Shown here: positions 17,158 to 24,885 of the stretch, piece by piece
How the letters are laid out: every line of letters begins with the position of its first letter
How positions within the stretch are numbered: the first letter of the stretch is position 1
Source of the DNA: Anaerolineae bacterium
Lineage (GTDB): Bacteria; Chloroflexota; Anaerolineae; JAAYZQ01
Reading direction: 5' to 3'
Assembly (NCBI GenBank): GCA_016929795.1
Contig: JAFGIA010000295.1
Span: 1 to 27,278, forward strand
Length of the DNA stretch: 27,278 bases
Translations under genes and position numbers: made by a program
Notes under the pieces: generated by a model
The model's input: the letters and a program-made list of their open reading frames with translations, nothing else
Told to the model about the DNA's origin: nothing
The model's database searches: none

Positions 17158-17618
17158 TGGAACATGCAACGATGAGCCTGAGCCGCATTCACATTCTCAG
17201 GGTAGACCCGGGGGAGGATACACTCCACTCGATCCAGGCGTTTCTGCGCGAGGCACACATCCGGCAGGCGGTGGTCCTGGGGGGCTATGGCACCCTGGCT
17301 GCGTACCATCTCCACTGGGTGACCCACAACCGGATCCCGACGGACAATGCGTTTGGGCGAGGCTATGGCGGCATCGAAATTCTGGCGATGAACGGCCTGG
17401 TGGTAGACGGAGAGCCGCACATCCACGTGGCGCTCTCCACGCCCGATGGGGCCTTTGGTGGGCATCTTGAGCCGGGCTGCATCGCCTACGTGCTGTGCGA
17501 GGTATTCCTGGCGGAGGTGGAGGGCGTAAGCCTGTGTCGCGAGCGTGTGCCTGTGGCCGTGGAAGGGATGGGTGAGGGCCTGATCAGCCGCCTGGTTTTT
17601 GGCCAGGACGCCGCGTAG
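17157..17618 (+). CDS. PCC/DUF296-domain protein of unknown role
   Basis: 153 residues. The single domain matches the PPC/PCC (DUF296) fold: VVLGGYGTLAAYHLHW, then IEILAMNGLVVDGEPHIHVALSTPDGAFGGHLEPGCIAYVLCEVFLAEVEG. The H-x-H and GGH residues are those proposed to bind metal in trimeric bacterial members. There is no AT-hook, so DNA binding as in plant relatives is not indicated. The ATG overlaps the GH28 stop (TGATG) with GAGAGGA upstream, so the two are translationally coupled. Placement between a pectin glycosidase and a sugar sensor suggests a metabolic or ligand-binding role in this pathway; function unknown. Confidence 0.85.
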   Translation: MEHATMSLSRIHILRVDPGEDTLHSIQAFLREAHIRQAVVLGGYGTLAAYHLHWVTHNRIPTDNAFGRGYGGIEILAMNGLVVDGEPHIHVALSTPDGAFGGHLEPGCIAYVLCEVFLAEVEGVSLCRERVPVAVEGMGEGLISRLVFGQDAA

Positions 17619-17633
17619 AAAGGTAGTCAGCAG

Positions 17634-19985
17634 ATGTCGACCGGAAAGAAATGGCACGCGGACCCCGGCGCGCGGCGGCTCACGCTCGTGTACCTGGCAC
17701 CCAGCATCGCGAGCAGCATTGGGCAGGCGCGCTGGCTAGGCGTCATGGATGTCGCGCGCGAGCAGGGGGCCAACCTGCTGTGCCTGCCAGGCTCCTACTG
17801 GGGTGACCCCGGGCCAGGCGGTCCGCGCAACGTTCTGTACGATCTGCTCGACAGGGATCTCGTGGATGGGGTTGTGTTGGGCAACATCGTTCGCGAGGAT
17901 TTTGCTGGACGGGGTGACTTTCATGCCTACTATGATCGCCACCTTGGGCTGCCGGCCGTTAGCCTGCGACAGATGCTGGAGGGTATTCCCGCCGCGTCAC
18001 AGGACGACTACCAGGGCATGGCTGATGCGATCGCGCACCTCGTCGACGTGCATCACCTGCGGCGCATTGCCTTTTTACGCGGGCCAGAAGGCCACCCTTC
18101 GGCCGAGAAGCGATACCAGGCGTACGTCGACGTGCTCATGGCGCGTGGGCTGCCGCTCAACCCGGCATTGATCCTGCCTCCGGTCGATTGGAACGGCCTG
18201 GCCCTCGACGTGCTGCTGGATGAGCGTGGGCTGACCGCGCCCGCTGATTTCGAGGCCATTGTGGCGGTCAATGATCGCATGGCGCTGCGCGTGATCGACG
18301 CCTACCAGGCCCGCGGCCTGCTTGTGCCACGCGACGTCGCGGTGGTTGGCTTTAACGACGACCTGGAAGGCAGGGCGAGCACACCGCCGCTGACCACGGT
18401 GGCTCTGCCATTCTACGAGCAGGGGCGTCAGGCCACCGAGATGCTGCTGGCAATGCTGCGCGGCGAGCAGGTGCCGGAGCATCTGTTTTTGCCAAGCCAA
18501 TTGCTAGTGCGCCAGTCGTGTGGCTGCATGTCGCCGAACGTGGTGGCGGCCGGAAAGGTACCGGCGGGCACGGGCAATGCCCTGAGCGAGCGGCGCGCCC
18601 AGATCGTGGCGGCGATGGCTGCGGCAGTTGGGGCGGACGTGAATGCCTGTGGTGGGGGGGAGCACCTGATCGATCTGTTGGTGGCCGATGCGTCAGGTGC
18701 TTCTGATGGCGCATTCTTGCCGGCCCTCAACGAGTGCCTGCGCCTGGCCATTGGGGGGGGGCACGAGGTGATGGACTGGCAGGGCTTGATTTCCGTACTG
18801 CGCTACCACCTGCTTGACCAACTGCCGGCGGGAGAGGTGGCAGCACGCGCCGAGAGCGTGTGGCAACAGGCGCGCGTCCTGATCGGCGAGGCGGCGGAAC
18901 GGGCGCGGGTGCAGCAGGCACTGCGCGCGGAACGCCGGGCCGAGGTGATGCAGGCGATCGGCCAGGCGCTCATCAGCTCCTTCGACGTTGAGAACCTGAC
19001 CGGGGCGCTGATCGACGGCTTGCCCAGCCTTGGTATCGGGCGCTGCTACCTGTCGTTGTACGAGGACCGAGGCGCACCCACGGAGCAGGCACGCCTGGTG
19101 CTGGCCTGGGACGAGAGGGGGCGCACCGAGCTCGACGTGGAGCACTCCCGCTTCCCACCGCGCCGCTTGCTACCCGACGGGGTGCTGCCGGAAGAGGACC
19201 CTTTCAGCCTGGTCGTCGAGCCTCTCTACTTTGGGCAGGATCAACTGGGGCTGGTGCTGTTCGATGCCGGGGTGCGCGACGGGAGCGTGTACGAAGCACT
19301 GCGCAGCCAGATCTCTAGCGCATTACAGGGCGCGCTCCTGCTTCAGGAGCGCCACCAGGCCGAGCAGGATCTCCAGCGGCGCGCTCTCGAGCTGCAAACC
19401 GCAGCCGAGGTTTCACACGCGGCAAGCAGCATCCTCGATCCACGGCAGTTGATCCAGCAAGTGGTGGATCTGATCCGCGACCGGTTCGGCCTCTATTACG
19501 TGGGCCTGTTCCTGCTGGACGAAATCGACGGGGCGACCGCGGCCCAGGGCGAGTGGGCATCGCTCCGGGCAGGCACCGGCAGCGCGGGCCAGGAGATGCT
19601 AAGGCGCCGACACAGGCTCCAGGTGGGAGGCAAGTCGATGGTGGGGCAGTGTATCGCCACCGGCGAGCCGCGCGTCGCGCCCGACGTGAGCCTGGAAGAG
19701 GCGCATTTTGCCAACACGCTGCTGCCCGACACGCGGTCCGAGCTGGCGCTGCCACTGGTGAGCCACGGCCGGTCTATCGGTGCGCTCACCATCCAGTCGG
19801 CTGTGGCGATGGCGTTTCGCCAGGAGGATGTGAGTATCTTTCAGACCATGGCCAACCAACTGGCCAACTCGATCGAGAACGCGTTCCTGCTCGATCAAAC
19901 GCAGCAGGCGATGGAAGAGCTAAAGGCGATCCAGCGCCGTTACGTGCGAGATGGGTGGTCGCGGTACCTGGATCAGACCCATTAG
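17634..19985 (+). CDS. LacI-type sugar sensor with two GAF-like domains and no output domain
   Basis: 783-residue cytoplasmic protein, clearly paralogous to the N-terminal half of the phosphorelay protein at 3891: shared QGMxDxIAHLxxVHxxRRxAFxRGPEGH, VAVVGFNDDLEGR, LLVRQSCGC and SFDVENL...CYLSLYED blocks. Order: LacI-type sugar-binding sensor without HTH (about 15-300), helical linker, GAF-like domain (about 435-565), coiled stretch, and a second, more typical GAF domain (about 585-755; KSMVGQCIATGEPRVAPDV, ELALPLVSHGRSIGALTIQS). It ends after a helical tail (RRYVRDGWSRYLDQTH) exactly where a kinase would begin; no HisKA, ATPase, receiver or HTH is present. It may heterodimerise with the kinase protein or be a truncated relic. 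RBS AAAGG about 11 bases before the ATG. Confidence 0.9.
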   Translation: MSTGKKWHADPGARRLTLVYLAPSIASSIGQARWLGVMDVAREQGANLLCLPGSYWGDPGPGGPRNVLYDLLDRDLVDGVVLGNIVREDFAGRGDFHAYYDRHLGLPAVSLRQMLEGIPAASQDDYQGMADAIAHLVDVHHLRRIAFLRGPEGHPSAEKRYQAYVDVLMARGLPLNPALILPPVDWNGLALDVLLDERGLTAPADFEAIVAVNDRMALRVIDAYQARGLLVPRDVAVVGFNDDLEGRASTPPLTTVALPFYEQGRQATEMLLAMLRGEQVPEHLFLPSQLLVRQSCGCMSPNVVAAGKVPAGTGNALSERRAQIVAAMAAAVGADVNACGGGEHLIDLLVADASGASDGAFLPALNECLRLAIGGGHEVMDWQGLISVLRYHLLDQLPAGEVAARAESVWQQARVLIGEAAERARVQQALRAERRAEVMQAIGQALISSFDVENLTGALIDGLPSLGIGRCYLSLYEDRGAPTEQARLVLAWDERGRTELDVEHSRFPPRRLLPDGVLPEEDPFSLVVEPLYFGQDQLGLVLFDAGVRDGSVYEALRSQISSALQGALLLQERHQAEQDLQRRALELQTAAEVSHAASSILDPRQLIQQVVDLIRDRFGLYYVGLFLLDEIDGATAAQGEWASLRAGTGSAGQEMLRRRHRLQVGGKSMVGQCIATGEPRVAPDVSLEEAHFANTLLPDTRSELALPLVSHGRSIGALTIQSAVAMAFRQEDVSIFQTMANQLANSIENAFLLDQTQQAMEELKAIQRRYVRDGWSRYLDQTH

Positions 19986-20011
19986 GCTGTGACATGGCGA
20001 TACACGGAGAG

Positions 20012-20092
20012 GTATTATCTCAAAAAGCCGGGAGTTGGGGTGTGGGCGGGCACCGCACACACCCCAATCCCCCCCCTTTATTGAGATGATAC
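20012..20092. mobile_element. Hairpin MITE-like element, copy 3 (81 bp)
   Basis: Ends GTATTATCTCAA (20012-20023) and TTGAGATGATAC (20081-20092) are inverted repeats with one mismatch. ACGGAGAG is duplicated exactly at 20004-20011 and 20093-20100 (the match extends leftward by GATAC). The interior GGGGTGTGGGCGG-GCA-CCGCACACACCCC is a 13-bp stem with one mismatch; flanking G- and C-runs pair too, so the entire unit is one long hairpin. It lies between the output-less sensor and the IolB-family gene, inside the operon. Confidence 0.85.
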
Positions 20093-20116
20093 ACGGAGAG
20101 TGACCAGAAGGGGGAA

Positions 20117-20947
20117 ATGGAGGGTATGATGAACTATTTTGCATCCGTGACAAGTGGTCCGGGGCTGAACCGGTTGCCGCACAACCCGTGTGGCCTGCTC
20201 GACTTTCAGCTCCTGGTGTTACCTGCCGGCGGGCACCACGCGGCCGAGACCGGCGACCGCGAGGTGCTGGCCGTGATCCTGGGCGGCAAGGCCACCTTCG
20301 AGGCAGCCGGCTTCTGCTTTGAAAAGGTCGGCGGGCGGCCCAACGTCCTGGCGGGCAAGCCTCATTCTGTCTATCTGCCTGCCGGCATCCGGTACGAGGT
20401 CACCGCCGAGGGGCCGGTCCAGATCGCGTTGGCCAGCGCGCCGAGCGACCTGGCGACAGAGCCGTACGTGATCGGGCCCGAGCGCGTGGCGAGCGGGGTG
20501 TGGGGCGCGGCCAACTTTACGCGGCGCTTTCACCAGATCTTGACCGAGATCGCCCAGCCGGACCTGCCGGCCCGGCGGCTGATCGTGGGGGAGACGTTTA
20601 CGCCGAGTGGCAACTGGAGCACCTTCCCACCCCACAGGCACGAGGTGGAGGACCTGCCGCGCGAAGCCTATCACGAAGAGATCTATTTTTTCAAGGTCGC
20701 TCCAGCCGATGGCTTTGGCCTGTGTCACTATTACAACGACCGGGGTGAGGAGGAGAACTTGACGGTGCGCGACAACACGATCATGATGGCCCCTGGCGGC
20801 TATCACACCGTCGTCAGCGCGCCGGGCTATACCACCTATTATCTCTGGTTCCTGGCGGGCGAGCACCGCACCCAGGCGACCGCTGACGATCCCGCCCTGG
20901 GGTGGGTGGGGCGCACTGTGCCGATGCTGAAAGAGCTGGGGCATTGA
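20117..20947 (+). CDS. IolB/KduI-superfamily isomerase, predicted 5-keto-4-deoxyuronate isomerase
   Basis: 276 residues, bicupin. Sequence marks are those of IolB (5-deoxy-glucuronate isomerase of inositol breakdown): RPNVLAGKPHSVYLPAG, GNWSTFPPHRHE with H173/H175, HEEIYFFKVAPADGFG, GGYHTVVSAPGYTTYYLWFLAGEHR with H230. IolB and KduI are related families acting on very similar deoxy-uronates. No other inositol gene is present, while kduD follows after 11 bp and KdgF, KdgK and aldolase lie nearby, so the likely reaction is 5-keto-4-deoxyuronate to 2,5-diketo-3-deoxygluconate, the KduI step. The start may be ATG 20117, 20126 or 20129; GGAGGG lies just before the latter two. Confidence 0.88.
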   Translation: MEGMMNYFASVTSGPGLNRLPHNPCGLLDFQLLVLPAGGHHAAETGDREVLAVILGGKATFEAAGFCFEKVGGRPNVLAGKPHSVYLPAGIRYEVTAEGPVQIALASAPSDLATEPYVIGPERVASGVWGAANFTRRFHQILTEIAQPDLPARRLIVGETFTPSGNWSTFPPHRHEVEDLPREAYHEEIYFFKVAPADGFGLCHYYNDRGEEENLTVRDNTIMMAPGGYHTVVSAPGYTTYYLWFLAGEHRTQATADDPALGWVGRTVPMLKELGH

Positions 20948-20958
20948 GGGGAAAAAGG

Positions 20959-21726
20959 ATGAGCGTGTTGGAAGCCTTTCGACTGGATGGAAAAGTGGCG
21001 CTGGTGACCGGCGCCGGCCGCGGATTGGGGCAGGGGATGGCGCTCGGCCTGGCGGAAGCAGGCGCTGACATCGCGGGGCTGGACGTTCTGCCGGTAGATG
21101 AGACCGGAGAGCGGGTGCGTGCGTTGGGGCGGCGCTTTATGGCGGTGAGCTGCAACCTGCGCGAGAGGACGGTTGAGGAGCTGAGAGAAGTCGTCGACGG
21201 CGTGGTGGCCGGGATGGGCGGGCTGGACATCCTGGTCAACAATGCCGGCATCATCCGCCGCGCGCCGCTGCTCGAGTTCAGCGAGGCGTATTGGGACGAT
21301 GTGCTCCAGATCAACCTGAAGGCGCTCTTTTTCCTGTCGCAGGCTGCCGCCCGCGTGATGGTGGCACAGCACCGGGGCAAGATCGTCAATGTGGCGTCAA
21401 TGCTCTCCTTCCAGGGTGGCATCCTGGTGCCTTCTTACACGGCAGCCAAGAGCGGCGTGGCGGGCCTGACCCGTGCCATGGCCAACGAGCTGGCCTGTGA
21501 GGGGATCAATGTCAACGCCATCGCGCCGGGCTACATGGCTACCGACAACACGGCTCCTCTGCGCGCCGATGCTGCCCGCAGTGCATCGATCCTGGCGCGC
21601 ATCCCGGCCGGCCGCTGGGGCGAGCCGTCGGATCTGCAAGGGGCGGTGGTGTTTCTGGCGTCGGCGGCGTCGGATTATGTGCATGGGGCGATACTGCCGG
21701 TGGACGGCGGGTGGCTGACGCGGTAG
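20959..21726 (+). CDS. kduD: 2-dehydro-3-deoxy-D-gluconate 5-dehydrogenase (SDR)
   Basis: 255-residue short-chain dehydrogenase reducing 2,5-diketo-3-deoxygluconate to 2-keto-3-deoxygluconate. Cofactor motif TGAGRGLG (17-24), NNAG (94-97), catalytic Ser147, Tyr160 and Lys164 (YTAAK). KduD-specific stretches: INVNAIAPGYMATDNTAPLR and ARIPAGRWGEPSDLQG. Start ATG 20959 with GAGGGG about 8 bases upstream, chosen over an upstream in-frame ATG inside the preceding gene. It lies directly behind the isomerase that supplies its substrate. Confidence 0.95.
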   Translation: MSVLEAFRLDGKVALVTGAGRGLGQGMALGLAEAGADIAGLDVLPVDETGERVRALGRRFMAVSCNLRERTVEELREVVDGVVAGMGGLDILVNNAGIIRRAPLLEFSEAYWDDVLQINLKALFFLSQAAARVMVAQHRGKIVNVASMLSFQGGILVPSYTAAKSGVAGLTRAMANELACEGINVNAIAPGYMATDNTAPLRADAARSASILARIPAGRWGEPSDLQGAVVFLASAASDYVHGAILPVDGGWLTR

Positions 21727-21727
21727 A

Positions 21728-21780
21728 TTCCCCCCCCTGCCCCCCTGAGGGGGGGAGAGAGGCTGGGGGTGAGGGGGAGT
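21728..21780. repeat. G/C-tract low-complexity inverted repeat in the kduD-kdgK gap
   Basis: C-runs (CCCCCCCCTGCCCCCC) are followed by GAGGGGGGGAGAGAGGC and GGGGGTGAGGGGGAG, so the transcript can fold into a C/G hairpin. The last GGGGGAG doubles as the ribosome site of kdgK, three bases from its ATG. Such tracts recur as dispersed repeats in some Chloroflexota genomes (from memory, not checked). Confidence 0.6.
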
Positions 21781-21781
21781 T

Positions 21782-22816
21782 ATGGAAAAGAGTGTCGTTA
21801 CGTTCGGTGAGATCATGCTCCGGCTGTCGCCCCCCGGGTTCCAGCGCTTTGTCCAGGCGCGCTCTTTTGACGTCGTGTATGGAGGAGGCGAGGCGAACGT
21901 GGCGGCCTCGCTGGCGCACTTGGGCGTGCCGGTCGAGTATGTCACCCGCCTGCCGGCCAATGACATGGGGGATGCCTGCCTGAACTATCTACGCCAGTAT
22001 GGTGTCGGCACGCGCCACGTGCTGCGGGGTGGCGAGCGGCTGGGCATCTATTTCCTGGAGAACGGCGCGGCCCAGCGCGGCAGCAAGGTGATCTATGACC
22101 GCGCCGGGTCTGCCCTGGCCACCATCGAGCCCGGCACGATCGACTGGCGGGCCGTGTTCGACGGCGCAGGCTGGTTCCACTGGACCGGGATCACCCCGGC
22201 CGTGTCGTCGGGCGCAGCCCGGGTATGCCTGGAAGCGGCGCGGATGGCCCGGGAGATGGGCCTGACCGTCTCGTGCGACCTGAATTATCGCCAGAACTTG
22301 TGGAAGTGGGGCCAAAAGGCCGCCGACGTGATGCCCGACCTGGTGCGCTGCTGCCACGTGGCCGTGGGCAATGAGGAGGATGCGGAGAAGGTGCTGGGCA
22401 TCAGGCCGGCCGGTGTCGACGTGTTGGCAGGCAGGGTCGAAGCCGAGGCGTATGCCGAGGTATGTGAGGCGATGGTAGAGCGCTTCCCGAACCTCGAAAC
22501 CGTCGCCATTACCCTGCGCGGTTCACTCTCTGCCAGCCACAACACCTGGCGCGCTGTTCTGTACCAGGGCGGCGCGTTTTACACGGCGCCGCGCTACGAT
22601 ATCACGTTCATCGTGGACCGGGTGGGCGGCGGCGACAGCTTTTGCGCCGGGCTGATCTATGGGCTGCGCACCTATGGGGACGCGCAGCGCGCGCTCGACT
22701 TTGCGGTGGCGGCTTCGTGCCTGAAGCATACCGTGCCCGGTGACTGGAACCTGGTCAGCGTCGCAGAGGTGGAAAAGCTGATGGGCGGTGACGCGTCGGG
22801 GCGTGTAAGCCGCTGA
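21782..22816 (+). CDS. kdgK: 2-keto-3-deoxygluconate kinase (PfkB family)
   Basis: 344-residue ribokinase-fold sugar kinase making KDPG from 2-keto-3-deoxygluconate and ATP. Substrate-side motifs: FGEIMLRLSPPG, DVVYGGGEANVAASLAHLG, the KDG-kinase-type ENGAAQRGSKVIYDRAGSA, and DLNYRQNLW. The anion hole/catalytic motif reads DRVGGGDSFCAGL with Asp285 (usual GAGDxF, here GGGDSF as common in this subfamily). It follows kduD and precedes the aldolase, matching the order of reactions. Confidence 0.95.
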   Translation: MEKSVVTFGEIMLRLSPPGFQRFVQARSFDVVYGGGEANVAASLAHLGVPVEYVTRLPANDMGDACLNYLRQYGVGTRHVLRGGERLGIYFLENGAAQRGSKVIYDRAGSALATIEPGTIDWRAVFDGAGWFHWTGITPAVSSGAARVCLEAARMAREMGLTVSCDLNYRQNLWKWGQKAADVMPDLVRCCHVAVGNEEDAEKVLGIRPAGVDVLAGRVEAEAYAEVCEAMVERFPNLETVAITLRGSLSASHNTWRAVLYQGGAFYTAPRYDITFIVDRVGGGDSFCAGLIYGLRTYGDAQRALDFAVAASCLKHTVPGDWNLVSVAEVEKLMGGDASGRVSR

Positions 22817-22831
22817 GATTGGAGAGGGAAG

Positions 22832-23503
22832 ATGGCGCGTTTCGATCGTCTGGCCGTGCTCAATGCTCTGGTCGAGAGCGGGTTGGTGCCCGTGTTCTAT
22901 CATGCGGATCGAGAGGTCGCGATGCGCATCGTGGCCGCGTGCGCGGCAGGCGGTGCGCGCGCGGTCGAGTTTACCAACCGCGGCGACAGGGCGTGGCAGG
23001 TGTTCACGCCCGTTGCCGAGTGGGCCGAACAGGCGCACCCGCACGTGATCCTGGGCGTGGGGTCGGTGCTCGATCCGCCGACGGCGGCACTTTATATAAA
23101 TAGTGGGGCAAATTTCGTCGTGGGGCCGGTGCTCAACCGAGAGGTTGCGCGCCTGTGCAACCGGCGCAAGATCGCCTACATGCCAGGCTGTGGCAGTGCA
23201 ACCGAGATCTCGGAGGCGGAGGAGCTGGGCGTCGAGATCGTGAAAGTGTTTCCCGGCGCAGAGGTGGGGGGGCCGGGGTTCGTCAAGGCGGTGCTTGGGC
23301 CGATGCCCTGGACGCGCATCATGCCCACGGGGGGGGTGGATGCCAGCCAGGAGAGCATCCAGGCGTGGTTCAAGGCGGGTGTGTGCTGCGTGGGCATTGG
23401 CTCCAAGCTGATCACAAAAGAGCTGGTGGCGACAGGGGATTACGACGGCATAGCGGGCCGGGTTGCCCGGGTGCTGGGCTGGATCCAGGAGGTGCGCGGG
23501 TGA
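22832..23503 (+). CDS. eda: KDPG/KHG aldolase
   Basis: 223-residue class I aldolase splitting 2-keto-3-deoxy-6-phosphogluconate to pyruvate and glyceraldehyde 3-phosphate. Visible active-site residues: Glu46 in AVEFTNR, MPGCGSATEI, Schiff-base Lys138 in EIVKVFPGAEVGGPGFVKAV, and phosphate-binding MPTGGVD plus GIGSKL. GAGAGGGAAG precedes the ATG. The gene overlaps the next start by 4 bp (GTGA), indicating coupling. Confidence 0.95.
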   Translation: MARFDRLAVLNALVESGLVPVFYHADREVAMRIVAACAAGGARAVEFTNRGDRAWQVFTPVAEWAEQAHPHVILGVGSVLDPPTAALYINSGANFVVGPVLNREVARLCNRRKIAYMPGCGSATEISEAEELGVEIVKVFPGAEVGGPGFVKAVLGPMPWTRIMPTGGVDASQESIQAWFKAGVCCVGIGSKLITKELVATGDYDGIAGRVARVLGWIQEVRG

Positions 23504-24504
23504 AGGTAGGGCTGCGATCCGACAACGGCGCCGAGGAGCGGTTGCTCTTTGCGCAGCAGATCGGGGCCGACGGCGCCAGCATCTGGGCGTCGGCGTGCCC
23601 CGGCTACGAGGAGCGCTGTTACCTGACGGTGGAGAATGTCCGCGACATGCGCGAGCGCCTGGCCCGCTACGACCTGGAGCTGACGGGGATCGGCCTGGGG
23701 GGCAAGTGCCTCAAGCATCAGCTCCTGGGGCTGCCGGGGCGCGACGCCGAGATCGAGAATGTTGGCCGCACCATCCGCAGCATTGGCCAGGTCTATGCCG
23801 GTGGCTCGCCTGCCCCCGTCGTCATCATCGACCAGCGCACCACCTACTGGGCGCCCAGGGGGCCCCACTGGCACCCCGGCTACGAGCGGCTGCCGGCAGG
23901 CCGGGGCGGCGCGTACCTGACCACGTTTGACGCTGGCCGCATCCGGGGCGAGCTGGACGACAGGCCTGCGGGCGAGGTATCGCTGGAGGAGGTGTGGGCG
24001 CGCATCGCCTACTTTTACGAGCGGATCGTGCCTGTCGCCGAAGAGGCGCGGGTGCGGCTGGCGACACATCCCGACGACCCGCCGATGGCCTGCTACCGCG
24101 GCGTGCACCACGCGCTGGTGGGGCTGGAGGGGCTGACGCGCCTGGTGGAATTGGTGCCCAGCCCCTACAATGGGCTGCTCCTCTGCTTGGGCTGCCTGCA
24201 AGAGGCCGGGGAGGACGTGCCTGCGGTCATTCGCGCGCTGGGCGCGAGGCAAAAGATCTTTTACGTGCACTTGCGCAATGTGATGGGCAAGGTGCCGCGC
24301 TACACGGAGGTGTTTCCGGACGAGGGCGACGGCGACATGGCGGCAAACCTGGCGGCGCTGCAAGAGGTGGGCTACACGGGCTACCTGGTGCCGGATCACC
24401 ATTTCGGTTTCGCAGGGGATAGTGATTGGGCGCAGGCCAGCCGCGCGTGGCAGGTGGGCTACATCCGCGGGCTGATGCAGGGCCTGGGGATAGAGAGAGG
24501 GTGA
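23500..24504 (+). CDS. UxuA-like mannonate dehydratase
   Basis: 334-residue TIM-barrel enzyme of the UxuA family, dehydrating D-mannonate to 2-keto-3-deoxygluconate. All four expected metal ligands are visible: His190 (THPDDPP), Cys229 (LLCLGCLQ), His257 (FYVHLRNV) and Asp299 (LVPDHHFG). The start is GTG 23500, overlapping the aldolase stop as GTGA, with AGGAGG seven bases upstream; no ATG exists near. It is shorter than the E. coli enzyme (about 394) and the N-terminus is divergent, so a different aldonate (e.g. altronate-like) cannot be excluded. It would feed saturated uronates into the same KDG pool. Confidence 0.85.
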   Translation: MKVGLRSDNGAEERLLFAQQIGADGASIWASACPGYEERCYLTVENVRDMRERLARYDLELTGIGLGGKCLKHQLLGLPGRDAEIENVGRTIRSIGQVYAGGSPAPVVIIDQRTTYWAPRGPHWHPGYERLPAGRGGAYLTTFDAGRIRGELDDRPAGEVSLEEVWARIAYFYERIVPVAEEARVRLATHPDDPPMACYRGVHHALVGLEGLTRLVELVPSPYNGLLLCLGCLQEAGEDVPAVIRALGARQKIFYVHLRNVMGKVPRYTEVFPDEGDGDMAANLAALQEVGYTGYLVPDHHFGFAGDSDWAQASRAWQVGYIRGLMQGLGIERG

Positions 24505-24505
24505 C

Positions 24506-24844
24506 ATGGGCGTGGTGAGATACGATGCGGCGGCGGTAAGTGCCGTGCGAGCAGGGGTAGCTCGGCGGCTGGGGTATGGCGAGAAGCTGATGATGACAGT
24601 GATCGATTTCGACGACGGGCCGCAGGATGCGCCCGATCCACCGCACGCGCATCCGCACGAGCAGGCGAGTTATGTGGCGGAGGGTGAGATCCTCTTTTTC
24701 CTCGATGGGCAGCCGGAGCGGCTGGGGCCGGGCGACCTGTTCCTGGTGCCGCCGGGCGTGCCCCACTCGATCCAGCTCCTGGCCCGGCACGTGCGCCTGG
24801 TGGACTGCTTCACCCCGATCCGGGATGATTTTATTGGGAGGTAG
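24506..24844 (+). CDS. kdgF: KdgF-like cupin, unsaturated-uronate ring-opening protein
   Basis: 112-residue single cupin. KdgF converts the 4,5-unsaturated monouronate released by oligouronate lyases to the linear ketouronate. The metal site is visible as H47, H49, (H51), Q53 and H87 in HAHPHEQASYV and PPGVPHSIQ, and the C-terminal LVDCFTPIRDDF matches the KdgF pattern D-x-F...R (D100, F102, R106) recalled for the characterised enzyme. It starts 1 bp after the uxuA-like stop and precedes oligogalacturonate lyase, its natural supplier. Confidence 0.88.
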   Translation: MGVVRYDAAAVSAVRAGVARRLGYGEKLMMTVIDFDDGPQDAPDPPHAHPHEQASYVAEGEILFFLDGQPERLGPGDLFLVPPGVPHSIQLLARHVRLVDCFTPIRDDFIGR

Positions 24845-24885
24845 AGGAGATACAGAGAGAACAGAGGAACACAAGGGAGCGTGAG

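Noticed and set aside
15856..17169. 437-codon minus-strand open frame
   Set aside because: It is antisense to GH28, which carries clear catalytic motifs.
19986..20116. Possible frameshifted continuation of the output-less sensor into a kinase
   Set aside because: Only 131 bp, mostly the hairpin element, separate it from the next gene; no kinase residues were seen in any frame.
20117..20947. Part of an inositol catabolic operon because of the IolB match
   Set aside because: No IolA, C, D, E or G relatives are present; all neighbours belong to pectin and uronate breakdown.
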